Source: SZUA-430 sp964483585
GTDB taxonomy: Bacteria; Pseudomonadota; Alphaproteobacteria; Micropepsales; Micropepsaceae
Assembly: GCA_964483585.1 (NCBI GenBank)
Contig: CAZABH010000001.1
Span: 206,099-270,098, forward strand
DNA: 64,000 nucleotides
Direction: 5' to 3'
Shown here in pieces: positions 1 to 7,412 of this stretch (its first letter is position 1; every line of letters starts with the position of its first letter). Position numbers and translations under genes: made by a program. The notes under the pieces were generated by a model. That model was not told where the DNA came from and did no database searches. It was given only the letters and a program-made list of their open reading frames with translations.

Positions 1-488
1 TGCCGGATCCAGCCGCCGAGCCCGACGCCCAGCGCCGCGCCGCCATGGAGCGCATGCTGGACTACATGGGCCTGCGGCCCGGCATCGCGATGAAGGACGT
101 GCGCATCGATCGCGTCTTCATCGGCTCCTGCACCAACGGCCGCATCGAGGACTTCCGCGAAGCGGCAAAAATCGTTCAGGGCAAGCGTGTGGCAGCACAC
201 GTCAACGCGATGATCGTGCCCGGCTCCGGCCTCGTGAAGGAGCAGGCCGAGCAGGAAGGCCTCGACCGCATCTTCCGCGACGCAGGATTCGAATGGCGCG
301 AGCCCGGCTGCTCGATGTGCCTCGCCATGAATGCCGACAAGCTTGAGCCCGGCGAACGCTGCGCCTCCACATCCAACCGCAACTTCGAAGGCCGGCAGGG
401 CAGGGGAGGGCGCACCCACCTCATGTCCCCCGCCATGGCCGCCGCCGCCGCCATCAAGGGCCACCTCACCGACGTGCGGGACCTCTAG
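1..488 (+). CDS. leuC: 3-isopropylmalate dehydratase large subunit, C-terminal part
   Basis: This is the last part of the aconitase-family subunit that isomerises 2-isopropylmalate to 3-isopropylmalate in leucine synthesis, working with LeuD. The frame is open from base 3, before the first in-window ATG at 45, so the gene is cut by the window edge. Iron-sulfur cluster cysteines are visible in GSCTNGR and in PGCSMCLAMN, followed by the family motif SNRNFEGRQG and a C-terminal SPAMAAAAAIKGHLTD. The stop is at 486-488. The partner leuD is not adjacent: three unrelated genes lie between them. Identity is secure; only the N-terminal part is unseen. Confidence 0.96.
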   Translation, partial: PDPAAEPDAQRRAAMERMLDYMGLRPGIAMKDVRIDRVFIGSCTNGRIEDFREAAKIVQGKRVAAHVNAMIVPGSGLVKEQAEQEGLDRIFRDAGFEWREPGCSMCLAMNADKLEPGERCASTSNRNFEGRQGRGGRTHLMSPAMAAAAAIKGHLTDVRDL

Positions 489-490
489 CA

Positions 491-730
491 GTGCCGACGG
501 TCTTTCAATGGAAGGGGCATCGATTTTTCTTCTACAGCAACGAAGGAAATCCTCGCGAACCCGTGCACATTCACGTGAGGCGGGGCGATGCGACCGCCAA
601 GTTTTGGTTAAATCCGCCGCATGTCGCTGACAGCTATGGATTTAGCGCCAGCGATCTAAGACAATTGCTGGCGGTGGTCGACGAGCACAAGCAATTCATA
701 GAAAGGGCGTGGCATGAACATTTCGGCTAG
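491..730 (+). CDS. DUF4160 domain protein
   Basis: A 79-residue protein starting at GTG 491, two bases after the leuC stop, so it is probably co-transcribed with leuC. It has the DUF4160 pattern: a short strand with an aromatic run (RFFFYSNEG), then EPVHIHVRRG with the conserved HIHV, then a KFWL strand and a C-terminal helix ending ERAWHEHFG. DUF4160 proteins are commonly found next to DUF2442 proteins, as here, where the next gene overlaps by 17 bases. The biochemical role is unknown; a toxin-antitoxin-like relationship has been suggested for such pairs, but nothing in this sequence proves it. GC content is visibly lower than in leuC. Confidence 0.85.
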   Translation: MPTVFQWKGHRFFFYSNEGNPREPVHIHVRRGDATAKFWLNPPHVADSYGFSASDLRQLLAVVDEHKQFIERAWHEHFG

Positions 731-971
731 GGCGCTCAGGTTTGATGACAGCACGATGTGGGTAGATCTCACCGATGGACGGACATTGGGCGTCCCTTTA
801 GCCTGGTTTCCCCGCCTTCTGGCGGCATCGCCGGCTCAGCGAGAAAGATTCGAACTCTCGGGCGGCGGGACAGGATTTCACTGGCCCGCGATTGATGAAG
901 ACATTTCGTTGTCCGGCCTGCTCGCAGGCCGCGGAGATCAGACCCGCCCGGTACCTAGGGCAGCCGAATAA
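714..971 (+). CDS. DUF2442 domain protein
   Basis: An 85-residue protein starting at ATG 714 inside the end of the DUF4160 gene, which suggests translational coupling. It follows the DUF2442 plan: an N-terminal strand pair (FDDSTMWVDLTDGRTLGVPLAWFPRL is split across two strands), a short helix (ASPAQRERFE), then GIHWP-like text GFHWPAIDEDISLSGLLAG, which is the family hallmark. A helix-turn-helix regulator can accompany this domain in other proteins, but none is seen here. DUF2442 with DUF4160 makes a two-gene cassette of unknown function. The last 15 residues look like poorly conserved tail. Confidence 0.85.
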   Translation: MNISARALRFDDSTMWVDLTDGRTLGVPLAWFPRLLAASPAQRERFELSGGGTGFHWPAIDEDISLSGLLAGRGDQTRPVPRAAE

Positions 972-1057
972 AGCCGGGGGAGATGAGCCTATGCCATGCC
1001 CCAGCGCATGACCTTGATTGTTTTCGGAGGCAGATAGTAGGGGATCGGCGAACCACA

Positions 1058-1810
1058 ATGTGGCCCTTCAAGACCCAATCAACGTTGAGCCTCGAGGATG
1101 AGGAATGGCAAATTCAAACCTGGCGATGGCTGCTTGATGTCCTCGGCGGCAGGGAAGACCTCAAGCGTCAGCTTTTTGTTCAGCCTACGCCAGAATTTTT
1201 TCCACCAACGGAATCAACAGGACACGACCGTGCCCTGCATGTGTTCCAGACAGTGCGCAACCTGATGGGAATGGAACAATGGCAATGCCAGGTCGCGGCA
1301 CAGCCCGAGGCCCCGGATCCAAGGGTCAGCGAGACCGCTTTTCTGCAGTGGGAGAATGCGCGCAACCAGCCGGGTGGCACCTTCGGCATCGAAGGCGATG
1401 AGGTCCTCATCACTTACGATCCAAAGCTCATCGACGATCCTGTCGCACTCGTCGCGACATTCGCGCACGAGCTTTCCCACTATCTGCTGGCGTCGAAATC
1501 CGAGCCACCCGGCGGCTGGGACAATCACGAATTTTGTACCGACCTTTGTGTTGTCTACACTGGGTTTGGCCTTTTTGGCGCAGCTACAGCTTTTCGCTAT
1601 TACAGCGGGACGCAAGGCTGGGGTTATCAGAGAAGCGGCTATCTGACCCAGGCAGAGTGGACATTTGCCTTGGCAGTCTTCTTTGCCTTGCGCGGACAAT
1701 ATGTGGAAGATGCAAGGCCGTGGTTGCCGTCGCACCTCATGAACAGCCTTCGTCGGTCAGCGAAATACTTGTCGTCAAAGCCGCAGGTTCTCGAGGCGAT
1801 AGGGGTGTGA
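1058..1810 (+). CDS. Unknown protein with a zincin-type HExxH motif
   Basis: About 250 residues from ATG 1058; an in-frame start at 983 would add 25 residues of unlikely sequence. I do not recognise the family. The centre contains FAHELSHYLL, an HExxH zinc-binding helix, followed 17-18 residues later by NHEFCTDL, an ExxxD arrangement that could supply the third zinc ligand as in gluzincin peptidases. There is no signal peptide, so the protein is probably cytoplasmic. The C-terminal half carries glycine- and aromatic-rich text (TGFGLFGAATAFRYY) and an AEWTFALAVFFALRG helix. Context is an accessory insert between leuC and leuD, with lower GC than its neighbours. Peptidase activity is an inference. 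Confidence 0.7.
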   Translation: MWPFKTQSTLSLEDEEWQIQTWRWLLDVLGGREDLKRQLFVQPTPEFFPPTESTGHDRALHVFQTVRNLMGMEQWQCQVAAQPEAPDPRVSETAFLQWENARNQPGGTFGIEGDEVLITYDPKLIDDPVALVATFAHELSHYLLASKSEPPGGWDNHEFCTDLCVVYTGFGLFGAATAFRYYSGTQGWGYQRSGYLTQAEWTFALAVFFALRGQYVEDARPWLPSHLMNSLRRSAKYLSSKPQVLEAIGV

Positions 1811-1850
1811 AACCCGAAGCAGATGAAACGGCCAGGAGTTGAAAGCCGCC

Positions 1851-2456
1851 ATGCAGAAATTCACCACCCTCACCGCCGTCGCTGCGCCCCTGCCCATGAT
1901 CAATGTCGACACCGACATGATCATCCCGAAGCAGTTTTTGAAGACGATTCAACGGACGGGCCTCGGCCAGCACCTCTTCGACGAGATGCGCTATACCCCT
2001 GACGGAAAAGAGATCCCCGGCTTCGTCCTCAACCAGGCAGCCTACCGCAAGGCACAGATCTTGGTCGCCGGTCAGAATTTTGGCTGTGGTTCAAGCCGCG
2101 AGCACGCCCCCTGGGCGCTTCTTGATTTCGGCATCCGCTGTGTCATTGCACCAAGCTTCGCCGACATCTTTTACAACAACTGCTTCAAGAACGGCATTCT
2201 GCCGATCGTTCTGCCCCAGTCCGAGGTGGACAAGCTGCTCGACGATGCTGGTCGCGGCGCCAACGCCGTCATCAGCGTCGATCTCGAGAAACAGGAGATC
2301 CGCGGCCCCGACGGTGGCATGATCAGTTTCGAGGTCGACCCCTTCCGCAAGCAATGCCTGCTGAACGGCTGGGACGACATCGGTCTTACCCTGCGCCACG
2401 AAAAATCGATCGACGACTTCGAAGCGCGCCGCAAGACCCAATCACCCTGGATGTGA
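1851..2456 (+). CDS. leuD: 3-isopropylmalate dehydratase small subunit
   Basis: The 201-residue swivelling-domain partner of LeuC for leucine synthesis. ATG 1851 is chosen over an upstream in-frame TTG at 1839 because AGGAG lies at 1834-1838, too close to the TTG, and because LeuD proteins begin with M-x-KFTTLT. Family marks are INVDTDMIIPK, the GQNFGCGSSREHAPWAL substrate loop, and the C-terminal FEARRKTQSPWM typical of alphaproteobacterial LeuD. It is separated from leuC by about 1.36 kb of unrelated genes and from leuB by 205 bp that hold a dispersed repeat. Confidence 0.96.
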   Translation: MQKFTTLTAVAAPLPMINVDTDMIIPKQFLKTIQRTGLGQHLFDEMRYTPDGKEIPGFVLNQAAYRKAQILVAGQNFGCGSSREHAPWALLDFGIRCVIAPSFADIFYNNCFKNGILPIVLPQSEVDKLLDDAGRGANAVISVDLEKQEIRGPDGGMISFEVDPFRKQCLLNGWDDIGLTLRHEKSIDDFEARRKTQSPWM

Positions 2457-2494
2457 GGCCTCCCGCTTTCGCGAGAAACCCGCCTTTCCAACCC

Positions 2495-2549
2495 GCGACA
2501 ATTTGTTCTATTTTTGTTTTCGGCGATTTCGGCGATGTTCGGCGCTGTA
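2495..2549 (+). repeat. 55-bp dispersed element, copy 1
   Basis: These 55 bases are repeated, inverted, at 51376-51430 with a single mismatch (A at 2510 where copy 2, read on its strand, has C). The element starts GCGACAATTTG, then a T-rich core GTTCTATTTTTGTTTT, then imperfect tandem TTCGGCGAT-like units. The core resembles the alphaproteobacterial LexA box GTTC-N7-GTTC, except that the second half is GTTT. Copy 1 lies in the leuD-leuB spacer. Confidence 0.85.
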
Positions 2550-2661
2550 ACCACCCACCGTGAAGAAATCCGCGAGCAGCCCGCCACTGCGACCAAACCC
2601 GCAATGACGGCCCCTTGTCTGATGCTGTAGAAGCGCGAGGATCTTCACGGGCGATACCCAG

Positions 2662-3765
2662 ATGACAACACGAAACATTCTCATCATGCCGGGCGACGGC
2701 ATCGGCCCTGAAGTCATGGCCGAGGTCGAGCGCGTGATCTCCTGGCTCAACACCAGGGCCACGATACGCTTCGAGACCAGCCGCGACCTCGTCGGCGGCG
2801 CGTCCTACGACGTGCACGGCACGCCCGTGACCGAGGCCGCAATGCAGACGGCGCTCGCTGCCGACGCCGTTCTCTTCGGCGCGGTCGGCGGTCCGAAATG
2901 GGCCAGCGTCGCGTATGACAAGCGCCCAGAGGCCGCTCTTCTGCGCCTGCGCAGGGACCTCGGCCTCTTCGCCAACCTGCGCCCCGCGCTCTGCTTCGAT
3001 GCGCTCAAGGCCTCCTCGACCCTCAAGCCCGAGATTGTCTCGGGCCTCGACATCATGATCGCCCGCGAGCTCACGGGCGGCGTCTATTTCGGCGAACCGC
3101 GCGGCATTACGACCCTGCCCAATGGCGAGCGTCAGGCGATCGACACGCAGGTCTACGCGACCCACGAGATCCATCGCATCGCGCGCGTCGCCTTTGAACT
3201 CGCCCGCCTGCGCGGCAACAAGGTCGCCTCGGCCGAAAAGCACAACGTGATGACTTCAGGTCTGCTCTGGAAGGAAGAGGTGACCAGGCTGCATGCCGCC
3301 GAGTACAAGGACGTCGAGCTCACACACATCCTCGCCGACAATTGCGCCATGCAGCTCGTACGCAACCCGAAGCAGTTCGACGTCATCGTGACAGACAACC
3401 TCTTCGGTGACATCCTCTCGGATGAAGCTGCCCAGCTCACCGGCTCGATCGGCATGCTGCCGTCAGCCTCGCTGGGCCAGCGTGACGCGGCAACCGGCCG
3501 CCAGCGGGCGCTTTACGAGCCCATCCACGGTTCCGCACCCGACATAGCGGGGCAGGGCAAGGCGAATCCGATCGCCGCCATCCTGTCTTTTGCCATGTGC
3601 TTGCGCTATTCATTCGCCATGAAAGCACAAGCCGAAGCCGTGGAGACAGCCGTCGCCGCCGTTCTCGACCAGGGACTGCGCACCGGCGATATCATGCAGC
3701 CTGGCATGCAGCTGGTAGGAACAAGTGAAATGGGCAGCGCCATCATCGCGGCCTTGGGAAAATAG
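2662..3765 (+). CDS. leuB: 3-isopropylmalate dehydrogenase
   Basis: A 367-residue NAD-dependent enzyme that oxidises and decarboxylates 3-isopropylmalate to 2-oxoisocaproate in leucine synthesis, in the cytoplasm. Visible marks of the isocitrate/isopropylmalate dehydrogenase family are MPGDGIGPEV at the N terminus, the arginine-rich LLRLRRDLGLFANLRP substrate segment, the lysine in AEKHNVM, the metal-binding aspartates in TDNLFGDILSDEAAQLTGSIG, and the cofactor loop YEPIHGSAPDIAGQGKANP. The EPIHGSAPDIAG loop fits NAD specificity. It ends 16 bases before asd starts, so the two are probably co-transcribed. Confidence 0.96.
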   Translation: MTTRNILIMPGDGIGPEVMAEVERVISWLNTRATIRFETSRDLVGGASYDVHGTPVTEAAMQTALAADAVLFGAVGGPKWASVAYDKRPEAALLRLRRDLGLFANLRPALCFDALKASSTLKPEIVSGLDIMIARELTGGVYFGEPRGITTLPNGERQAIDTQVYATHEIHRIARVAFELARLRGNKVASAEKHNVMTSGLLWKEEVTRLHAAEYKDVELTHILADNCAMQLVRNPKQFDVIVTDNLFGDILSDEAAQLTGSIGMLPSASLGQRDAATGRQRALYEPIHGSAPDIAGQGKANPIAAILSFAMCLRYSFAMKAQAEAVETAVAAVLDQGLRTGDIMQPGMQLVGTSEMGSAIIAALGK

Positions 3766-3781
3766 GGTAACGGAGCAGAAC

Positions 3782-4804
3782 ATGTCCTGGAAAGTTGCAG
3801 TCGTTGGCGCCACCGGCAATGTCGGGCGCGAAATGCTGAACATCCTCGCCGAGCGTGAATTCCCCGCCAGCGAAGTGGTCGCACTCGCCTCGCGCAAGAG
3901 CGTCGGCAAGGAGGTCTCCTATGGCGACGCCACGCTGAGGTGCAAGGCGCTGGAGAACTACGATTTCCGCGGCACCGACATTGTCCTCATGTCGGCGGGC
4001 AGCGCGGTCTCGACCGAATGGTCACCGAAGATCGGCGCCATGGGGCCTGTCGTGATCGACAACTCCTCCAAGTGGCGCATGGACGCCGACGTGCCCCTCG
4101 TCGTGCCCGAAGTCAACGCAGGCGCCATCGCGAAATACGGAAAGAAGAACATCATCGCCAACCCGAACTGCTCGACCGCGCAGATGGTCGTGGCGCTGAA
4201 GCCCTTGCACGAAATCGCTCGCATCAAGCGCGTGGTGGTCTCGACCTACCAATCGGTTTCCGGGGCAGGCAAGGATGCGATGGACGAACTCTTCAACCAG
4301 ACCCGCGCCATCTTTGTGACGGACTCGATCGAACCGAAGAAGTTCACCAAGCAGATCGCCTTCAACCTCATTCCCCACATCGACGCCTTCATGGACGACG
4401 GCTACACGAAGGAGGAATGGAAGATGGCGGCCGAGACGAGAAAAATCCTCGACCCCGACATCAAGGTCACCGCGACCTGCGTGCGCGTACCCGTCTTCGT
4501 CGGCCACTCGGAGTCCGTCAATATCGAGTTCGAGCGTCCCATCACCCCCGACCAGGCGCGCGACATCCTGCGCGAGGCCCCCGGCTGCATGGTCGTCGAC
4601 AAGCGTGAGGACGGCGGCTACGTGACCCCCGTCGAGTGCGTGGGCGATTACGCCACCTATATCAGCCGGATCCGCAAGGACCCGACGGTCGAGCATGGAC
4701 TCGCCCTGTGGTGTGTATCGGACAACCTGCGCAAGGGCGCCGCGCTGAATGCGATCCAGATCGCCGAGATCCTGATCGCCCGATACCTCAAGAAGGCAGC
4801 CTAG
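3782..4804 (+). CDS. asd: Aspartate-semialdehyde dehydrogenase
   Basis: A 340-residue NADPH-dependent enzyme that reduces aspartyl phosphate to aspartate semialdehyde, feeding lysine, diaminopimelate, methionine and threonine synthesis. The start at ATG 3782 follows GGAG at about 3771 and gives MSWKVAVVGATGNVGREML, the nucleotide-binding GxTGxVG loop. The catalytic cysteine is in NPNCSTAQMV, and the substrate-binding segments RVPVFVGHSESVNIEF and SGAGKDAMDEL are present. It follows leuB closely, as in many alphaproteobacteria. Its TAG stop shares the CTAG tetranucleotide with the stop of the convergent pdxY. Confidence 0.96.
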   Translation: MSWKVAVVGATGNVGREMLNILAEREFPASEVVALASRKSVGKEVSYGDATLRCKALENYDFRGTDIVLMSAGSAVSTEWSPKIGAMGPVVIDNSSKWRMDADVPLVVPEVNAGAIAKYGKKNIIANPNCSTAQMVVALKPLHEIARIKRVVVSTYQSVSGAGKDAMDELFNQTRAIFVTDSIEPKKFTKQIAFNLIPHIDAFMDDGYTKEEWKMAAETRKILDPDIKVTATCVRVPVFVGHSESVNIEFERPITPDQARDILREAPGCMVVDKREDGGYVTPVECVGDYATYISRIRKDPTVEHGLALWCVSDNLRKGAALNAIQIAEILIARYLKKAA

Positions 4805-5667
4805 GACATCCGCTCGGCACGCAAAACGCGAGCAGGCGATGCAAGCTGGTCCTGTGCAGGGATCAGCTGCAACTCGTCGCGGCCAAGGCTCGCCCCCAGG
4901 ACCGCTTGCACGCGCGAAACGCTGCCTGAAAGCGCGTCGGCTGCATGAAGGCCGCTGACGCGCAGGGCCAGATAGAGCGCCGAGAGAAGATCGCCTGTGC
5001 CGTGCGGGACATGGTCCTCGCGATCAACGCGAACGACAAAGGCCCCTGTGTCCATGACGCCGACATTGGCGATCTGTGAACCATCCGGCACCGAGGTAAC
5101 GACAACCTCGCGCACGCCCAGAAGCCGCGCCGCACGAACGGCGTCGCCAGGCCCATCGATCCGCTGTGACGTGAGGCTCGCAAGTTCGAACCGGTTGGGG
5201 GCAGCTATGTCAGCAAGTGGCAGCAAATCTCGCGCGATGGCCTCCGCAACCCCGGGCTTTGCATAGGCGCCGTCATCGTCACCAAAGACCGGATCACAAA
5301 GGTACAGTGCAGACGGATTGAGCGCCTTCACGCGAGAGACGATGCCGGCAGCAGCGCTCGCCTGCGCAGCCGCGCCCAGATAGCCTGTGATGACGCCGCG
5401 AACCGCGCCAGCCCAGCCGCGCTGGTCCAGGCTCTGGAACAGCCGGGAAATTTCCTCCGCAGGTGTGATGCGTCCCTCCGGTCGCCCATGGCCCGGATGA
5501 TGAGATAGCAGCACCGTTGGCAACGCCCACGCATCCACGCCCATCCGCTGCAGCGCAAAGCGCGCCGCGCTGTTGCCGACATGACCGCGGATGACTTCGG
5601 ACTGGATGGACAGGATCGTGTGCTGAATGGCGTATTGGCTCCCGCTGAACCTGCAGTTAGGTTTCAC
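4801..5667 (-). CDS. pdxY: Pyridoxal kinase
   Basis: A ribokinase-family enzyme that phosphorylates pyridoxal in vitamin B6 salvage. Marks are ILSIQSEVIRGHVGNSAA near the N terminus, LLSHHPGHG, YLCDPVFGDDDGAY, the APNRFELASLT segment and the catalytic DHVPHGTGDLLSAL with the GTGD loop. No ATG precedes the conserved start; I chose GTG at 5667 (288 residues), which leaves 17 residues before ILSIQSEV and avoids overlap with the divergent gene at 5691. A rare ATT start nearer the domain cannot be excluded. It is convergent with asd. Confidence 0.92.
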   Translation of the reverse strand: MKPNCRFSGSQYAIQHTILSIQSEVIRGHVGNSAARFALQRMGVDAWALPTVLLSHHPGHGRPEGRITPAEEISRLFQSLDQRGWAGAVRGVITGYLGAAAQASAAAGIVSRVKALNPSALYLCDPVFGDDDGAYAKPGVAEAIARDLLPLADIAAPNRFELASLTSQRIDGPGDAVRAARLLGVREVVVTSVPDGSQIANVGVMDTGAFVVRVDREDHVPHGTGDLLSALYLALRVSGLHAADALSGSVSRVQAVLGASLGRDELQLIPAQDQLASPARVLRAERMS

Positions 5668-5690
5668 TAGATTAGTGAGGTTGAGAACAG

Positions 5691-6557
5691 ATGACCATCC
5701 GCCCCCGCCGCAGCGTGCTGTACATGCCCGGCTCGAACGCTCGAGCCCTCGAGAAGGCGGCAATCCTGCCGGCCGACGCGCTTATCCTCGATCTTGAGGA
5801 CGCGGTCGCCCCGGAAGCGAAGGATCTGGCGCGCCAGCAAGTCTGTGACGCCGTACGCGACCGCCGCTTCGGTAAGCGCGAAGTGATCATTCGCGTGAAC
5901 GGCCTCGACACGCCTTGGGGGACCAATGACCTGGCCGAGGCTTGCAAGGCCGGCCCTGACGCCATCCTTGTGCCCAAGGTCGACGATGCATATCAGGCGC
6001 GCGCAGCCCAGGCCGGCATGAGCAGCGCCCCCGAGACCTGCACGCTCTGGCTCATGATCGAAACCCCGCGCGCGATCTTCAACGCGCTCCAGATTGCAGG
6101 CACCGGCGGCCGCCTTGCCTGCCTCGTGATGGGTACAAACGACCTCGTGAAGGAAATGCGGGCCCGCCACACGCCGGGCAGGGAGGCCCTCCTTGCTGCC
6201 CTGAACCTGACTGTGATGGCGGCTCGCGCCCATGGCCTTGTTGTAATCGACGGGGTCTACAACGAGATAGCCGACGGCGCGGGTTTCAGCGCGGCATGCC
6301 AGCAGGGTAGGGCGATGGGCTTCGACGGGAAGACCCTGATCCACCCCTCCCAGATCGGGCCCTGCAATGAGGCGTTTTCCCCTGACATGGGCGAGCTCGA
6401 GCAGGCCCGCTCCATCCTGGAAGCCTTCGCTTTGCCGGAAAATCAGGGTAAAGGCGCCATCTCCCTGAATGGCCGCATGGTGGAACTGCTGCACGCCGAC
6501 ATCGCCCGACAGATCGTAGCCCTCGCGGATGCCATCGCCGCGCTTACCAAGGATTGA
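5691..6557 (+). CDS. CitE-like CoA-ester lyase, probably malyl-CoA lyase/thioesterase
   Basis: A 288-residue HpcH/HpaI aldolase/citrate-lyase-beta family protein. It opens RRSVLYMPGSNARALEKA, followed by ALILDLEDAVAPEAK with metal-binding acidic residues, VIIRVNGLDTPWG, LMIETPRAIFN and GMGTNDL-like MGTNDLVKEMR, then GFDGKTLIHPSQI. Length and sequence style are closer to the (3S)-malyl-CoA thioesterase (Mcl2) branch than to Mcl1 lyases, which begin differently. A mesaconyl-CoA hydratase gene about 1.6 kb downstream supports a role in the ethylmalonyl-CoA pathway. The exact substrate (malyl-CoA, methylmalyl-CoA or citramalyl-CoA) is not decidable from sequence. Confidence 0.85.
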   Translation: MTIRPRRSVLYMPGSNARALEKAAILPADALILDLEDAVAPEAKDLARQQVCDAVRDRRFGKREVIIRVNGLDTPWGTNDLAEACKAGPDAILVPKVDDAYQARAAQAGMSSAPETCTLWLMIETPRAIFNALQIAGTGGRLACLVMGTNDLVKEMRARHTPGREALLAALNLTVMAARAHGLVVIDGVYNEIADGAGFSAACQQGRAMGFDGKTLIHPSQIGPCNEAFSPDMGELEQARSILEAFALPENQGKGAISLNGRMVELLHADIARQIVALADAIAALTKD

Positions 6558-6565
6558 GCGGCATT

Positions 6566-6594
6566 TTGCCCTCATTGCGCCCGAATGATAAAAT
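6566..6594 (+). promoter_or_regulatory. Putative sigma-70 promoter of the TPR gene pair
   Basis: TTGCCC at 6566-6571 and TAAAAT at 6589-6594 are separated by 17 bases and lie about 100 bases before the first TPR gene. The -10 element lies inside an interrupted palindrome (6579-6613), which would suit an operator. Confidence 0.5.
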
Positions 6595-6613
6595 AGTTAT
6601 CGAAAATTCGGGC
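6579..6613. promoter_or_regulatory. Interrupted palindrome over a -10 element
   Basis: Outer arms GCCCGAAT (6579-6586) and ATTCGGGC (6606-6613) are perfectly complementary, and inner arms GATAA (6587-6591) and TTATC (6597-6601) are also complementary. It could be a repressor operator or an RNA hairpin. No U-tract follows, so it is a poor terminator for the upstream gene. Confidence 0.55.
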
Positions 6614-6691
6614 TAGGCTCCCCGACCGCAAACCGGCAACATGTTTTCAAGACTGAAGGGCAGTACCCCTGCGTCGCAAGAGGGAATAGGA

Positions 6692-7369
6692 ATGAAGAAG
6701 AGGCTCGTGGCTGCGTTACTGGCGACCGCAATTCTTGGCGCGATGGCGCAGCCGTTTGTAGCATCGGCCGACATGACCGAGCGTCGCGAGCGTCAGATGA
6801 GAGAAGCCCGCGACTTGCCCAGCAAGGCGCTGGAGGCACTGAACGCCCAGGACGCAGATCGCGCGATCGCCCTTTACACCAAGGCCATCAACTCCGGCGC
6901 CTTCCGTTCGGAACCTGAAACTCTCGGTCAGCTTTATCTCGAGCGTGCAACCGCCTATCGCCTCAAGAACGACTGCGTTTCCGCCATAGCGGATTTCACC
7001 GAGGCAGCAGAGCTGATCAAGAAGGGCGATGTCTATTACGGGCGCGCCGCCTGCTACATCGAGCAGAACCAGGAAGACAAGGCACTGGCGGACTTCAACC
7101 TTGCAATCGGCGTGGATCCCGAAGCGCCAGCCTATCGCAAGTCCCGCTGCATTCTCCTCTTCAACCGCATGGACTACGCAGGCGCTTTGCCCGATTGCGA
7201 GAAGGCACTCGCCGCGGCTCCGAATGACAAGAACCTCCTGCTCGCAAGCTCTCAGGCGGCCGAGCAAAGCGGAAACAGGGCCCGTGCAGCCGAATTGTAT
7301 CGCAAGCTCCTGGCCGTTGACCCGGGCAATCCGGTGGCCAGCGAGGGGCTGAAGCGCGTCGGCGTCTGA
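6692..7369 (+). CDS. Secreted tetratricopeptide-repeat protein
   Basis: A 225-residue protein starting at ATG 6692, just after AGGGAATAGG; an earlier in-frame ATG at 6641 would bury the signal peptide. The N terminus MKKRLVAALLATAILGAM...ASA is a typical Sec signal, so the mature protein is probably periplasmic. Several TPR units follow (for example ALNAQDADRAIALYTKAIN, RLKNDCVSAIADFTEAAEL, NQEDKALADFNLAIGVDPE, NRARAAELYRKLLAVDPGN), so it is likely a protein-protein interaction scaffold. A cysteine pair may form a disulfide. It is paired with a second TPR gene 43 bases downstream. The specific function is unknown. Confidence 0.82.
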   Translation: MKKRLVAALLATAILGAMAQPFVASADMTERRERQMREARDLPSKALEALNAQDADRAIALYTKAINSGAFRSEPETLGQLYLERATAYRLKNDCVSAIADFTEAAELIKKGDVYYGRAACYIEQNQEDKALADFNLAIGVDPEAPAYRKSRCILLFNRMDYAGALPDCEKALAAAPNDKNLLLASSQAAEQSGNRARAAELYRKLLAVDPGNPVASEGLKRVGV

Positions 7370-7412
7370 GCCGCGAACCTGATATCTGCCAATAACAAGA
7401 AGGGTTGTAATC

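Noticed and set aside
491..971. Calling the DUF4160-DUF2442 pair a toxin-antitoxin system
   Set aside because: Overlap and pairing fit, but no toxin fold, DNA-binding motif or experimental evidence can be seen. It is kept as two DUF genes.
2386..3243. Minus-strand frame reading RRTSPKSPKTKIEQIVA, mirrored at 51027-51629 by RRTSPKSPKTKREQIVA
   Set aside because: The shared peptide is only the translation of the 55-bp repeat; outside it the two frames are unrelated, so it is not a protein family.
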